Shown: positions 32,684 to 40,922, counted from the stretch's first letter. The stretch is 64,000 nt of DNA from Streptosporangium roseum DSM 43021 (GCF_000024865.1 NC_013595.1:744001-808000), one strand, 5' to 3'. Made by a program: numbers and translations. The notes: generated from the letters alone by a model not told the origin.

Positions 32684-33571
32684 TCAGTCCGGCATGTCGT
32701 ACCACTGTGGTTCGGGGCGGGGGCTGGGGGCGGGGCCCGCGTCCTTGCCGGGGGTCACGTACAGGTCGACGGTGTCGGAACTATGGAAGCGGGTGGACGC
32801 CACGATCCAGTCATTCTTGATCCGGCTGGCCGGAACGGCCTCGTAGAACCACGAGATGCCACCGTCGTCGGGGTACTGCCACACCAGCCGGTAGCCGGCC
32901 TTCAGCTCGCGCCGGCTCAGCTCGGTCCGCACGTCCGCGACCGTCTTGCCGTGGCTGGTGTACCCGGACAGGGCCTCATCCCCCTCCGGGGCGACGGGGC
33001 CATCTCCGACGTACGGCTCGCCCGGCTTGGCGGGGCGGCCGATGCCGAACACCACCCGCCCGGGAAAGTCGGCCGGCATCCAGACCTTGGCGCAGAACGC
33101 CGACGAGCACGGCGTGATCCCCTGAGTGCCGATGCTGCCGTGCCACTTGAAGCCGTCCGGGACGATGGGGCCGATCAGCTTCCCCACGTCGGAGGGCGCC
33201 ACCGGGACCACCTTGACCGTGACGTTCAGCCCGACCGCCCGGAACGCCTCCTCGAAGCGGTGGTGGTCGGCCGTGGGGTCGGTGATGTTCACGCTGAAGT
33301 ACCCGTCGGTCTTCTTGATGGAGACGGCCGCGTTGGCGTAGCTGGTCGCCGGGCCGCCGACCAGACCGATGCCGATGGCGGCCGCCGCGGCCGTCGCCAT
33401 CGTCGCGAGGCCCAGCGCCAGCCCCCGGCGGACCTTGCGGCCGGGCCGTGTCACGGCGACTGGCTCCCGCTCCTCGGACATGATCGCGTGCATGAGCGTC
33501 CGCGTCTCCGGCGCGGACGCCTCTCCAGCGAGGTCCTTGTCGCGCACGCGAGCGAGATCGGCGAGGTTCAC
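32684..33571 (-). CDS. Membrane-anchored partner of ECF sigma factor (putative anti-sigma), copy A
   Basis: 295 residues, with the GTG start overlapping the sigma stop by GTGA. A short cytoplasmic N-terminus (ARVRDKDLAGEAS) is followed by one transmembrane helix (LALGLATMATAAAAAIGIGLV, about residues 48-68) and an extracellular domain of about 220 residues with a Cys pair (PCSSAFC). It lacks the zinc-binding HxxxCxxC of ZAS anti-sigma factors. The same layout and conserved segments RPAKPGE and VPASRI recur in copy B (35530-36411), so the pair is a paralogous module. The anti-sigma role is inferred from position and topology. Confidence 0.75.
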   Translation of the reverse strand: MNLADLARVRDKDLAGEASAPETRTLMHAIMSEEREPVAVTRPGRKVRRGLALGLATMATAAAAAIGIGLVGGPATSYANAAVSIKKTDGYFSVNITDPTADHHRFEEAFRAVGLNVTVKVVPVAPSDVGKLIGPIVPDGFKWHGSIGTQGITPCSSAFCAKVWMPADFPGRVVFGIGRPAKPGEPYVGDGPVAPEGDEALSGYTSHGKTVADVRTELSRRELKAGYRLVWQYPDDGGISWFYEAVPASRIKNDWIVASTRFHSSDTVDLYVTPGKDAGPAPSPRPEPQWYDMPD

Positions 33572-34110
33572 AGCGAGCTCCCTTCCAGGGCGGCGGCACG
33601 AGGGTGGTCGATCCCGGCTTTCGCCAGGCCCCGAGCGAAACGCTTGCGGGCGCGGTAGAGCCTGATCCGCACCGCGTTGCGGGAGATGCCGAGCATGCGG
33701 GCGATCTGCCCATGGTCGAGCTTCTCCCAGGCGACCAGGGAGAGCAGTTCCCGGTCGTCGTCCGGCAGATCGCGGAAGACCCTCCCCATCTGCGACATCT
33801 CGTCCTCCGGCGGGCGGGCCAGCGCGGGGGAGGCGGCGAGCCGCTCGCGCAGGGCCGCCGTACGCTGCTCGTGGCGCCGCTCGCCGCGCCGATGGTTGGC
33901 GAGCACGCGCCGGGCCACGCCGTACAGCCACAGCCTCGCCTCGTCGCCCTTGGGCACCTCCTCGATGCGCCGCCACGCGATGGTGAACGTCTCGGCCACC
34001 ACGTCGGCGGCGGTCTCCGGGTGCGGGTAGCGGCGCAGGACGTACCCGAGTATGGGCTCGTAGGCGGATTCGTAGATCTCCACGAACCGGCTACGGGGAT
34101 CGGATCCCAT
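33568..34110 (-). CDS. ECF RNA polymerase sigma factor, copy A
   Basis: 180 residues, ATG with AAGGAG upstream. Region 2 reads YEPILGYVLRRYPHPETAADVVAETFTIAWRRI, and WLYGVARRVLANHRR is region 2.4/linker. Region 4 is DLPDDDRELLSLVAWEKLDHGQIARMLGISRNAVRIRLYRARKRFARGL. It would direct RNA polymerase to specific promoters. It is translationally coupled to its membrane partner and highly similar to the sigma at 36408-36959. Confidence 0.93.
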   Translation of the reverse strand: MGSDPRSRFVEIYESAYEPILGYVLRRYPHPETAADVVAETFTIAWRRIEEVPKGDEARLWLYGVARRVLANHRRGERRHEQRTAALRERLAASPALARPPEDEMSQMGRVFRDLPDDDRELLSLVAWEKLDHGQIARMLGISRNAVRIRLYRARKRFARGLAKAGIDHPRAAALEGSSL

Positions 34111-34296
34111 CCGGTCTCCTTAACTGGATCATCGGTCATCTACCTCCATGTCCGGAATTCCCAGGGCATTTCTAAAGGCTCTGCGGGTTTGGAACATCCC
34201 TCGACTCCCCAAGAGCCCGGCGTGCACTTCTGCATGGCCCGCCGGTCGTGGCGGCCTCGCCCTTCGGGTTCATGGGGGCCCGCTTCTCACGCGCGA

Positions 34297-34437
34297 AATC
34301 AACACACCCCTGTTGCGCCATTCGCGCGCCCCGACGATGCCCAGCAGCTCGCGGAGCGAGGTCACCGATGGTCCCGCCGCGGGGCCGTAGACCTCCGCGC
34401 AGGCCTGTCGCACGTCCGGGGCGCGCCGTAGGCGCCT
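34297..34437 (-). pseudogene. Methyltransferase remnant, N-terminal part
   Basis: A minus-strand frame contains VYGPAAGPSVTSLRELLGIV and GAREWRNRGV, resembling the N-terminus of the methyltransferase family whose NPPW-containing middle part is at 32395-32574. There is no start codon with ribosome-binding site, and similarity ends abruptly at about 34297. The rest of 34111-34462 shows nothing else recognisable. Confidence 0.45.
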
Positions 34438-34462
34438 CGGGGAACGCGAACGGCCGCCCGCC

Positions 34463-35035
34463 TCAGATGCACTGCCACAGGAAGCGGCCTTCCTGCCCGT
34501 CGCCGCTGATGAACCCGTAGCCCACGCCGCCCTCACCCAAGTCCAGGGGGCACCACTCGCTGCATGCGTCCAGCTGGAAGAGGAACGACCAGGGACCACC
34601 CGGTGGATACTCCTCATCCCGCAGCCAGGCCGGTGATCCGTACATCCTGGACTTGAAGACGTCCAGGTCGCCAGGACAGGCGGGTTCCAGGTCGACCAGC
34701 ACCCCGCCGCCCGGTGACGGCTCCCAGGAAGGGACCATCGTCGTGATGAACGACGGAACCCGGCCGGGCTGGACGATCAACGCGTTCTTGCCCGCCTCGG
34801 GCTCCCACGTCTCCTCGCAGCCGCCGCACATGAACAGGTAGGCCATGTGAAGCTCGTCACCGGGCAGGCGGAACTGCCCGACGAACGCCATCGGGTGGTC
34901 CCGCCTGGCGCAGAGCGGCCACTGCGCCTCCCCGACCCAGTCGGGGTCGCCGTCGAACCTGGTCACGAACTCGTCCACAGGTCCGGCGGCGTCCTTGAAG
35001 AACATGACATATGCGGGATCGTCGTCCGTGATCAC
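34463..35035 (-). CDS. YwqG/DUF1963-like protein
   Basis: 190 residues from GTG 35035 with an AGGGT site upstream. The family pattern is visible: WPLCARRDHPMAFVGQFRL, a Cys pair in FMCGGCEETWEP, SPAWLRDEEYPPGGPWSFLFQLDA and a C-terminal GYGFISGDGQEGRFLWQC. Members are small cytosolic proteins of unknown role, often linked to polymorphic-toxin immunity or stress genes. It lies upstream of the methyltransferase remnant on the same strand. Confidence 0.75.
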   Translation of the reverse strand: MITDDDPAYVMFFKDAAGPVDEFVTRFDGDPDWVGEAQWPLCARRDHPMAFVGQFRLPGDELHMAYLFMCGGCEETWEPEAGKNALIVQPGRVPSFITTMVPSWEPSPGGGVLVDLEPACPGDLDVFKSRMYGSPAWLRDEEYPPGGPWSFLFQLDACSEWCPLDLGEGGVGYGFISGDGQEGRFLWQCI

Positions 35036-35135
35036 GCGGGCACCCTAACGGCCGCCGGTGACATATCCGGAGTACGTGGGCTTCCCCTCATCGCCGCTTG
35101 ATCACCTACGCCCCTCACCGAAAGGGGATGCGTCC

Positions 35136-35285
35136 GTGTCGGTGCTCGCGCGTACGGTGAGGAGGCTCCTCGGGGCTGAGAAACATCGGAACCGAATCGC
35201 GCGGCTTGTACTCTGCGTGATCGCTCGCACGGCAAAATGGCGCCCCTTGAGAGCCGCACAGCTCCATGAACTGGTACCGGCCTAA
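35136..35285 (+). CDS. Small basic protein, 49 residues
   Basis: Starts at GTG 35136 with AGGGGA seven bases upstream and ends 13 bases before a very strong terminator hairpin. The product is very basic and partly hydrophobic (VSVLARTVRRLLGAEKHRNR, then IARLVLCVIARTAKWRPL). The ribosome-binding site and terminator support a real gene. No family is recognised. Confidence 0.45.
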   Translation: MSVLARTVRRLLGAEKHRNRIARLVLCVIARTAKWRPLRAAQLHELVPA

Positions 35286-35298
35286 CCTAAAAGGCGAA

Positions 35299-35337
35299 GG
35301 CGATGATGGCCCGGGCGGTGCCCGGGCCATCATCGCC
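35299..35337 (+). terminator. 18-bp perfect hairpin terminator
   Basis: GGCGATGATGGCCCGGGC pairs perfectly with its complement around a GGT loop. It is preceded by an A-rich stretch and follows the 49-residue gene. Confidence 0.85.
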
Positions 35338-35529
35338 GAGGTATGGCAGCGCTAGAACATGGCCACGGTGGTGCCACTGCTGACCGGCAAGGGCGTAATG
35401 GGTGGTGGTCGGCCCTCACCCCATCCCCTTCTCGGCCGGCTGGCACGGCCTGAGAGGCAGATGGACAACGACTGCCCACCTGCTCTGACTCGGCCTTGCT
35501 CCATGAGCCATGTCATGCCCGTACGGGCG

Positions 35530-36411
35530 TTAAGGGCAGATTGGGTCGACGCAGAATCCAGGTGGCGGGGTCGTGTTCGGGCCCGGAGCGGCGCGCAGGA
35601 CGATCACGCCGTCGTTGTAGGTTTCCGCCGTCGTCACCGACCAACCGGGATCAATGCGGGAAGCGGGCACGTCATTCTCGAAGCGAACGCCCTCCTCGTC
35701 GCTTCGCAGCGGCCAGTCGAGGCCGTAGGCCACCTTCAGGTCGTGCTCGCGCACGACGCGCACCGCCTCGGCCACCGAACGTCCCCGCAGCTTCACCCCG
35801 GCCAGTGCCTCACCCGGCAAGCTGGCGTCGGCGGGGGAGGCGTACTTCTCGCCGGGTTTCGCCGGGCGGCTCAGGCTGACCTCCGCGGGCCCGGTGATGT
35901 CCGCGGTGACGCGGAAGGCCGTTATGCAGTTTGCGATCCGCTCAGGACAGCTGTCCCCGGCGAACGTCGCTTTTGCGTCGGGGTCGGTCTTGTCGAATCC
36001 GAAGACGGAGCCTACGTAGTGGGGCGAGACGGGGATCAGCGTCACCGTGAGGTTGTCCAGGCCGACCTTGTGGAAGGCCTTCTGCAGCTCGGCGGGGTCG
36101 GGATCCCCCTCGGTGAAGTAGAAGGCGTACTCGTCGCCGACGCGGTCGATCGTCACGGCCTGGCTGGCGTACACCTGCTCGGACGCTTTGAACAGGGACG
36201 GCCCGACGACGATGGCTCCGGCCAGGACGGCGGCCGCGGCCAGGCCGAGCAGGGCGCGGTGAGCAGAGGGCATGAGCCGTCGCCGGGCCGGAATGCGCTC
36301 CAGCAAGACGATCTCCGCCAGCAGCGCGTCCGCCCCCGCGGTGGACGCCCGGCCGGCCAGGTCCTCATCCAGCACCCTGGCCCGGTCCTTGAAGATCTGG
36401 TCGTTGGTCAC
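35530..36411 (-). CDS. Membrane-anchored partner of ECF sigma factor (putative anti-sigma), copy B
   Basis: 293 residues. The GTG start overlaps the sigma stop (GTGA). The plan matches copy A: N-terminal RARVLDEDLAGRAS, one transmembrane helix (ALLGLAAAAVLAGAIVVG), and an extracellular domain with the shared segments RPAKPGEKY and NDVPASRIDPGWSV. The tail carries two Cys (FCVDPICP). It is more distant from copy A than the two sigma factors are from each other, suggesting divergence of the sensing part. Confidence 0.75.
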   Translation of the reverse strand: MTNDQIFKDRARVLDEDLAGRASTAGADALLAEIVLLERIPARRRLMPSAHRALLGLAAAAVLAGAIVVGPSLFKASEQVYASQAVTIDRVGDEYAFYFTEGDPDPAELQKAFHKVGLDNLTVTLIPVSPHYVGSVFGFDKTDPDAKATFAGDSCPERIANCITAFRVTADITGPAEVSLSRPAKPGEKYASPADASLPGEALAGVKLRGRSVAEAVRVVREHDLKVAYGLDWPLRSDEEGVRFENDVPASRIDPGWSVTTAETYNDGVIVLRAAPGPNTTPPPGFCVDPICP

Positions 36412-36959
36412 CGTGACTCCTTCTCGATGAGCGGCCGTGATGCGAAACGAGCGGCTGATGGGCGGGCCTTCTCCAGGGCCTTGGCGAAGCGCTTGCGGGC
36501 CCGGTGCAGGCGGATACGGGCGGCGTTGCGCGAGCAGTCCAGCACTGTGGCGATCTCGCCGGGGTCGAGCCCCTCCCAGAGAGTCAGGGCCAGCAACTCG
36601 CGATCGCTGTCGGCGAGCATGTCCATGGCCTCATCCACGCCGGGCTGCTCACTGCGGTGGGAGGGGGCGGTGTAGAGGTGTTCGATCTCGTCGGTGAGTT
36701 CGGTGTGCCGGGTGAGCCTGCGCCGCTCGCTGCGGCGGTGGTTGGCCAGGACCCGCCGGGCCACGCCGTACAGCCATAGCTTGCCGGCCTCACCGTCGGG
36801 GAGCTCGGTTATCCGCCGCCAGGCGATCACATAGGTCTCGGCCACAACGTCGGCGGCGTCCTCGGGAGAGGAACACCGCCGTACGGCGTATCCGAGGATC
36901 TGCTCATAGGTCCGCCGGTACACCGCCTCGAACCGGGACCGGTCGTCTTGTTCACTCAC
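36408..36959 (-). CDS. ECF RNA polymerase sigma factor, copy B
   Basis: 183 residues from GTG 36959 with GAGG upstream. Region 2 reads YEQILGYAVRRCSSPEDAADVVAETYVIAWRRI, then LWLYGVARRVLANHRRSERR, nearly identical to copy A. Region 4 is DSDRELLALTLWEGLDPGEIATVLDCSRNAARIRLHRARKRFAKAL. It is coupled to its partner gene. Confidence 0.93.
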   Translation of the reverse strand: MSEQDDRSRFEAVYRRTYEQILGYAVRRCSSPEDAADVVAETYVIAWRRITELPDGEAGKLWLYGVARRVLANHRRSERRRLTRHTELTDEIEHLYTAPSHRSEQPGVDEAMDMLADSDRELLALTLWEGLDPGEIATVLDCSRNAARIRLHRARKRFAKALEKARPSAARFASRPLIEKESR

Positions 36960-37042
36960 GCGTCATCCTCGTCAGACCTTCCGAACGCTGCGGGCTTTCA
37001 ATTCCTACGTGTCCGCGGGCGACGGCAGAATTTCAGGCCAGG

Positions 37043-37315
37043 CATGAACAACTGAGCCGATCGGAGCGGGCGCTGCGCGGTGAGCAACTGGCGCAGCCGC
37101 CGGTCGTCATGGTGGCCTACGGCGCGACCGTGCGGGCTCAGGCGGAGATCCCGGCCGTGATCGTCGGCCAGGTCCAGGCGCTGGAAGATCAGGTGGAGGC
37201 GCATTTCGTGGCGCACCCGGACGCTGAGATCTACCTGTGCCAGCCGGGGCTGGGGAAGATTCCCGGTGCCCGGATGCCGGCCGAGTCCGGAGACGATGGT
37301 TGCGTCCACGGATGT
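37043..37315 (+). pseudogene. IS110-family transposase remnant
   Basis: An open frame without start reads ALRGEQLAQPPVVMVAYGAT, then AEIYLCQPGLGKIPGARMPA and ESGDDG. The last part is the IS110 C-terminal helix-hairpin region (normally QPGLG.ILGARVLAEFGDDP). Both ends of the transposase are missing and no terminal repeats are seen. It lies 84 bp beyond the copy-B sigma gene. Confidence 0.7.
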
Positions 37316-37395
37316 GGTGTACGGGTTCCGCCGGTGGCGGGCGGCGACAGCAGTGCCCGTTCACCTCCGTTCCGGCTCAGGGGTGTCCATCTGTG

Positions 37396-37560
37396 CGGCG
37401 CCGCACGGGTGGAGCGGCCTCCGGCCACCCCACCTGCCCCGCTGCGCTTTTGACCTTCCACCCCGTACGGCGCCGCACAGATGAAGCGACTCCCGGTCAC
37501 CCCACCCACCCCTCGCCGCGCTTTTGACCTTCGACCCCAATACGGCGCCGCGTCGTTTGA
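37396..37560 (+). repeat. ~74-bp tandem repeats
   Basis: Units starting at the same CGGCGCCGC motif begin at 37396, 37468 and 37543 (spacing 72 and 75). They share GCGCTTTTGACCTTC near the end. The third unit is incomplete. The surrounding 37316-37778 has no recognisable gene. Confidence 0.75.
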
Positions 37561-37778
37561 CGGCGAACGACTCCGACGCCACCCCCGACCCATGCCCGAA
37601 GCCTGCCAGGCGCCGGCCGTGCCAGTGCAGCCGTGTCCACCCGGCTCGCGGCCATGGCGTACATGCCGGTGTTGACCTCGCGGAGAAGCGGAGAAACGGC
37701 GGGAGAAGGTGAAAGCGATGTGGAGGGAAAGCGATGTGGAGGGAAGAGGAGCTGGAAGCGGTCCGCGCCGCGGCGGGC

Positions 37779-37961
37779 TCAGCCGTTGACGAAGGTGAGG
37801 CTGGTCATGTCGTAGCGGGTGCCCGCGACCTGCTCGGGCGGGGCGGCGGCTTCGATGGCGGCGAGCTCCTCGGTGGACAGCTCGACGGCCAGGGCCGCGA
37901 GGTTCTCCTCCAGGTACCGCTGCCGCCGGGTGCCGGGGATCGGCACCACGTCGTCGCGGCG
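37779..37961 (-). pseudogene. Aldo/keto reductase, C-terminal remnant
   Basis: The minus-strand frame reads DDVVPIPGTRRQRYLEENLA, then ALAVELSTEELAAIEAAAPP and GTRYDMTSL. This is the NADPH-binding C-terminal end of an aldo/keto reductase (VPIPGT). The stop at 37779 is native-looking, but all sequence upstream of about 37961 is unrelated, so the gene is truncated. Confidence 0.75.
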
Positions 37962-38143
37962 CCCGGCCCTGGCCCGCCGCTCGGTGTGCGCCGGCGAGAT
38001 CGGTCCTGAAAAGGTGAATCCTTTCGCCGTGTGGGGGCCTCTTATGGAGTGGACGGTTATGCCGGGGGAGGAGACGCGGATGAGTGACACCATGATGCCG
38101 ACTGTGCGGCAGGCACTCTTCAGGACTTCACGACGGCAAGGAC

Positions 38144-38725
38144 ATGGACGTGGCTGACCCCGGCTGGGCAAGCACGCAGCTCATCGAGGCCGCACAGGCT
38201 GGTGATCGCGAGTCGATCACCGCGGTGGTCCACGGTGCCCATTCTCACGTGCGACGCTTCGCGGAGCATCTTTGCGCGTCCCCGCAGGATGCCGAGGACG
38301 CCGCGCAGGAAGCGCTGATCATCCTCTATCGGAAGATCGGCTCACTGCGCGCCACCGGAGCGCTGGCATCGTGGATGTTCCGAATCGTCCGGAACGAATG
38401 TCTGCGCCGTGCCCGGCTGCTTTCCGACCGCTACGACGAGGCCGGTACCGGCCTGGCTACGTCGGCCGAGGACGAGGTCATCCGGCGTCTGGAAGCCGAG
38501 CTCGTCGCACAGGCGATCAGGGAGCTGCCGGACGTTCAGCGCAGAGTACTGATCATGCGGGATGTGCTGGGCTATCCGGGGCGGAGGGTCGCAGAGACGC
38601 TCGGCCTGAGCAACGCCGCGATGAAGTCCCAGCTGCACCGGGCCCGTGGCAGGGTCCGGCTCAGCCTGGACGGCAAGACCGGCGCCCCCGGCGGCCCGCC
38701 CGACCGCGGAGCCACCAGCGCCTGA
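38144..38725 (+). CDS. ECF sigma factor paired with a peroxiredoxin gene
   Basis: 193 residues from ATG 38144 with AAGG just upstream. Region 2 reads VRRFAEHLCASPQDAEDAAQEALIILYRKI, then WMFRIVRNECLRRAR. Region 4 is ELPDVQRRVLIMRDVLGYPGRRVAETLGLSNAAMKSQLHRARGRVR. It belongs to a different ECF group from copies A and B and has no adjacent anti-sigma gene. The downstream peroxiredoxin-like gene starts 53 bp later, suggesting a role in oxidant response. Confidence 0.9.
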   Translation: MDVADPGWASTQLIEAAQAGDRESITAVVHGAHSHVRRFAEHLCASPQDAEDAAQEALIILYRKIGSLRATGALASWMFRIVRNECLRRARLLSDRYDEAGTGLATSAEDEVIRRLEAELVAQAIRELPDVQRRVLIMRDVLGYPGRRVAETLGLSNAAMKSQLHRARGRVRLSLDGKTGAPGGPPDRGATSA

Positions 38726-38778
38726 CCTGAGCAGACCGTATTCATTTTCCCAGCCCGAGTTCGAAGGAGAGTTCCGCC

Positions 38779-39246
38779 ATGCTCGAAACCGGATCGCCCG
38801 CGCCCGACGTAGTGCTGGAAGACACCGACGGCAAGACCGTCCGCCTGTCCGACTACCAAGGCCGTCATGCCGTGCTGGTCTATTTCATGCGGGCGACGTC
38901 ATGCCCGATCTGCGCCAGGCACGTCCAGGACCTCATCCAGCGCCGCGACGAGTTCGCGGCCGGCAACATCCAGGTGCTTGTCGCGGTTCCCGAGGACCGC
39001 CAAGCAGCGGCCGCGTGGAAGGCCAAGCGCCAGATCCCGTTCCCCGTGCTCATCGGCCGCCGCACCACCCCGCACGAAGTGGTCGGCCTGAGCAGAAAGG
39101 TCTTCGGCTCGATGCAGCAGTCGGGCAGCGTCCTCATCGATTCCCAGGGCATCGTCCGCCACGCCCACGGCGCCACCATGCCCACCAGCGCCTACGACAG
39201 GAAGGGAATCACCGCCGCCGTCCAGGCCCTCCGCACCGGTGGGTGA
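38779..39246 (+). CDS. Peroxiredoxin-like (AhpC/TSA, redoxin) protein
   Basis: 155 residues, ATG with GAAGGAGA upstream. It has a thioredoxin fold: GSPAPDVVLEDTDGKTVRLSDYQG, VLVYFMRATSCPICARHV with a CxxC, and a GSVLIDSQGIVRHAHGA strand pair. The Cys pair suggests a thiol peroxidase or disulfide reductase in the cytoplasm. It is probably co-transcribed with the ECF sigma gene before it. Confidence 0.9.
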   Translation: MLETGSPAPDVVLEDTDGKTVRLSDYQGRHAVLVYFMRATSCPICARHVQDLIQRRDEFAAGNIQVLVAVPEDRQAAAAWKAKRQIPFPVLIGRRTTPHEVVGLSRKVFGSMQQSGSVLIDSQGIVRHAHGATMPTSAYDRKGITAAVQALRTGG

Positions 39247-39252
39247 TCTGCT

Positions 39253-39633
39253 TCAGGGCGATCTTTCGAGGGACCGGAGTCGATCAGGCGGTGGGGTCGT
39301 GGAGCGTGGTGAGCGCGACGGCCTGGATGTGTCGCCGAGCGCCGATCCGAGCCGGCCGATCAGGCCCGGCCGGGGGCGGAAACGCGGTGGGACGGGCACC
39401 TCGACGCCCGGCAGCGCGCGGGCCGGGCCACGATCGACGGCACCCAGCCCCCGTGCCCCCGGCACGCCCGCGGCGAGCAGCGGTACTCCGACGAAAGCGG
39501 CCGCCGTGGCGGCGGTCAGCAGCATGACGAGGAGGTAGATCAGGCCGGCGGCGGCCATCGGCGGCGACAGGGGGATCGTACGGCGCCGCCGACACGGTGG
39601 GAGCGCGTATGTGGGGCGGGGCTGGTCGGGCAT
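39253..39633 (-). pseudogene. Sensor-kinase N-terminal (putative sensor domain) remnant
   Basis: The frame contains LIYLLVMLLTAATAAAFVGV, then PLLAAGVPGARGLGAVDRGP and RALPGVEVPVPPRFRPRPG. This is the membrane sensor domain found at the front of actinobacterial histidine kinases. After GRLGSALGD the similarity breaks and no kinase domain follows, so it is a fragment. Confidence 0.6.
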
Positions 39634-39787
39634 CTCCCGGCGGCGGCCTCTGCCGCCGGGAACGCCTCATCGATCGAGTGGAAGGCGTGTGTGTACGGGC
39701 GAGAGCGTCCCCGCGGGGATGCGGTGCGCCGCCGTCGAGGTGCCGTTGAACCGGTCGGATCCAGGTGGAAAGAAGATCGCTCTTGAT

Positions 39788-39805
39788 GGGGTCCCGGTAG
39801 CAATG
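39788..39805 (+). repeat. Solo copy of the foldback-element end
   Basis: GGGGTCCCGGTAGCAATG matches the outer end of the foldback repeat at 42576 at 17 of 18 positions. Nothing of the rest of the element follows. The surrounding 39634-39931 gap has no recognisable gene. Confidence 0.5.
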
Positions 39806-39931
39806 AAGAAATTTTCAACGAAGTAGCGCCTGAACTGCGGTAATGGAGGAGTTGACCTCCTGTGGCGGGCTGATGATCACTGCCGCTACGTTCGTTCCGG
39901 TTTCATCCGGTACGGCACGTGGAGTGGTGCG

Positions 39932-40129
39932 TTGTCAGAGAAGATGTTCTCCGATGAGCAGTTGGAGCAGCTGCGCTCGTTCCCGGAGATCAGCGCAGAT
40001 GAGTTGATCCGGTATTTCACGCCGACGGCGGCTGACGCGGCGTTCGTGAGTCCCGGCGGGCGGGGCCCTGTCGATCGGCTGGGCATGCTGGTCCAGCTCT
40101 GCACGCTGCTCGGCCGAGAAAGCACGTGA
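39932..40129 (+). pseudogene. Tn3-family transposase N-terminal fragment (first)
   Basis: 65 codons from a TTG. FSDEQLEQLRSFPEISADEL, then IRYFTPTAADAAF and RLGMLVQLCTL match the DUF4158 N-terminus of Tn3 transposases. The frame stops after LLGREST and the remaining ~900 residues of a Tn3 transposase are absent. It ends 10 bp before the SDR gene. Confidence 0.75.
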
Positions 40130-40139
40130 AGGAGACATC

Positions 40140-40922
40140 ATGATCAATACGCGCCTAGCCCACCAGAATGTCCTGGTCACCGGAGGAGCCGGGAACATCG
40201 GGGCGGCGATCAGCCGAGCGTTCGCCGCGCAAGGCGCGCGCGTGGTGATCCACTACCTGGCCCAGGACGGCCCCGCTCCCGCGGACGCCGAATGGGCCCA
40301 CATCACCCCCGCGGCCGGCGAGGCCGACAAGCTCGCCGACGAACTCGGCAACGGTTCCTTCGCCGTCAGCGCGGACCTGTCCGCACCGGACGCCGCCTCC
40401 CACCTGGTGGAAGAGGTCGTGGCTCGCGCCGGCTCGATCAACGTCCTGGTCAACAACGCCGCGCACTGCGAAACGCCCGACACTGTCGACACCTTGACCC
40501 AGGGCTCGCTGGAACGGCACTACCGGGTCAACGCCATCGCCCCAGCGCTGCTGACCGCCGAGGTGGCCCGCCTGCGCCGCGGCGACGACCCGCTGTGCGT
40601 CGTCAACATCACCACCGACGCCGCACGGGCGTTCCCCGGCCAGACCGGCTACGGGACGTCCAAGGCCGCGCTGGAGGCGCTCACCCGATCGGCCGCGCTG
40701 GACCTGGCGGCACGGGGCATCCGGGTGAACGCCGTTGCCCCGGGTCCCGTTCAGACCGGCTGGATCGGGGAGGATCTCATCGCCCAGGCGACGGCGATCG
40801 TGCCGATGGGTAGGGTCGGAGAGCCGGACGACATCGCCGACGCGGTGGTGTACCTGGCCTCCCACCAGGCCCGCTGGATCACTGGCCAAGTCCTGCAGGT
40901 CGCCGGCGGCCACGCACTCTGA
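40140..40922 (+). CDS. Short-chain dehydrogenase/reductase (SDR)
   Basis: 260 residues, ATG with GAAGGAG upstream. The classical SDR layout is present: cofactor loop TGGAGNIG, NNAAH (NNAG-like), catalytic YGTSKAA, and the GRVGEPDDIADAVVYLAS followed by ITGQVLQVAGGHAL end. The usual catalytic Ser position reads ITTDAA, so Thr may substitute. An insertion of about 15 residues after strand 2 (AQDGPAPADAEW) is non-standard. It resembles FabG-type ketoreductases. It lies between two Tn3 transposase fragments, so it may have been carried by a transposon. Confidence 0.9.
   Translation: MINTRLAHQNVLVTGGAGNIGAAISRAFAAQGARVVIHYLAQDGPAPADAEWAHITPAAGEADKLADELGNGSFAVSADLSAPDAASHLVEEVVARAGSINVLVNNAAHCETPDTVDTLTQGSLERHYRVNAIAPALLTAEVARLRRGDDPLCVVNITTDAARAFPGQTGYGTSKAALEALTRSAALDLAARGIRVNAVAPGPVQTGWIGEDLIAQATAIVPMGRVGEPDDIADAVVYLASHQARWITGQVLQVAGGHAL

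Noticed and set aside
39253..39633. Intact sensor kinase gene
   Set aside because: Only the membrane sensor part is present; no H-box or ATPase domain follows on the strand.
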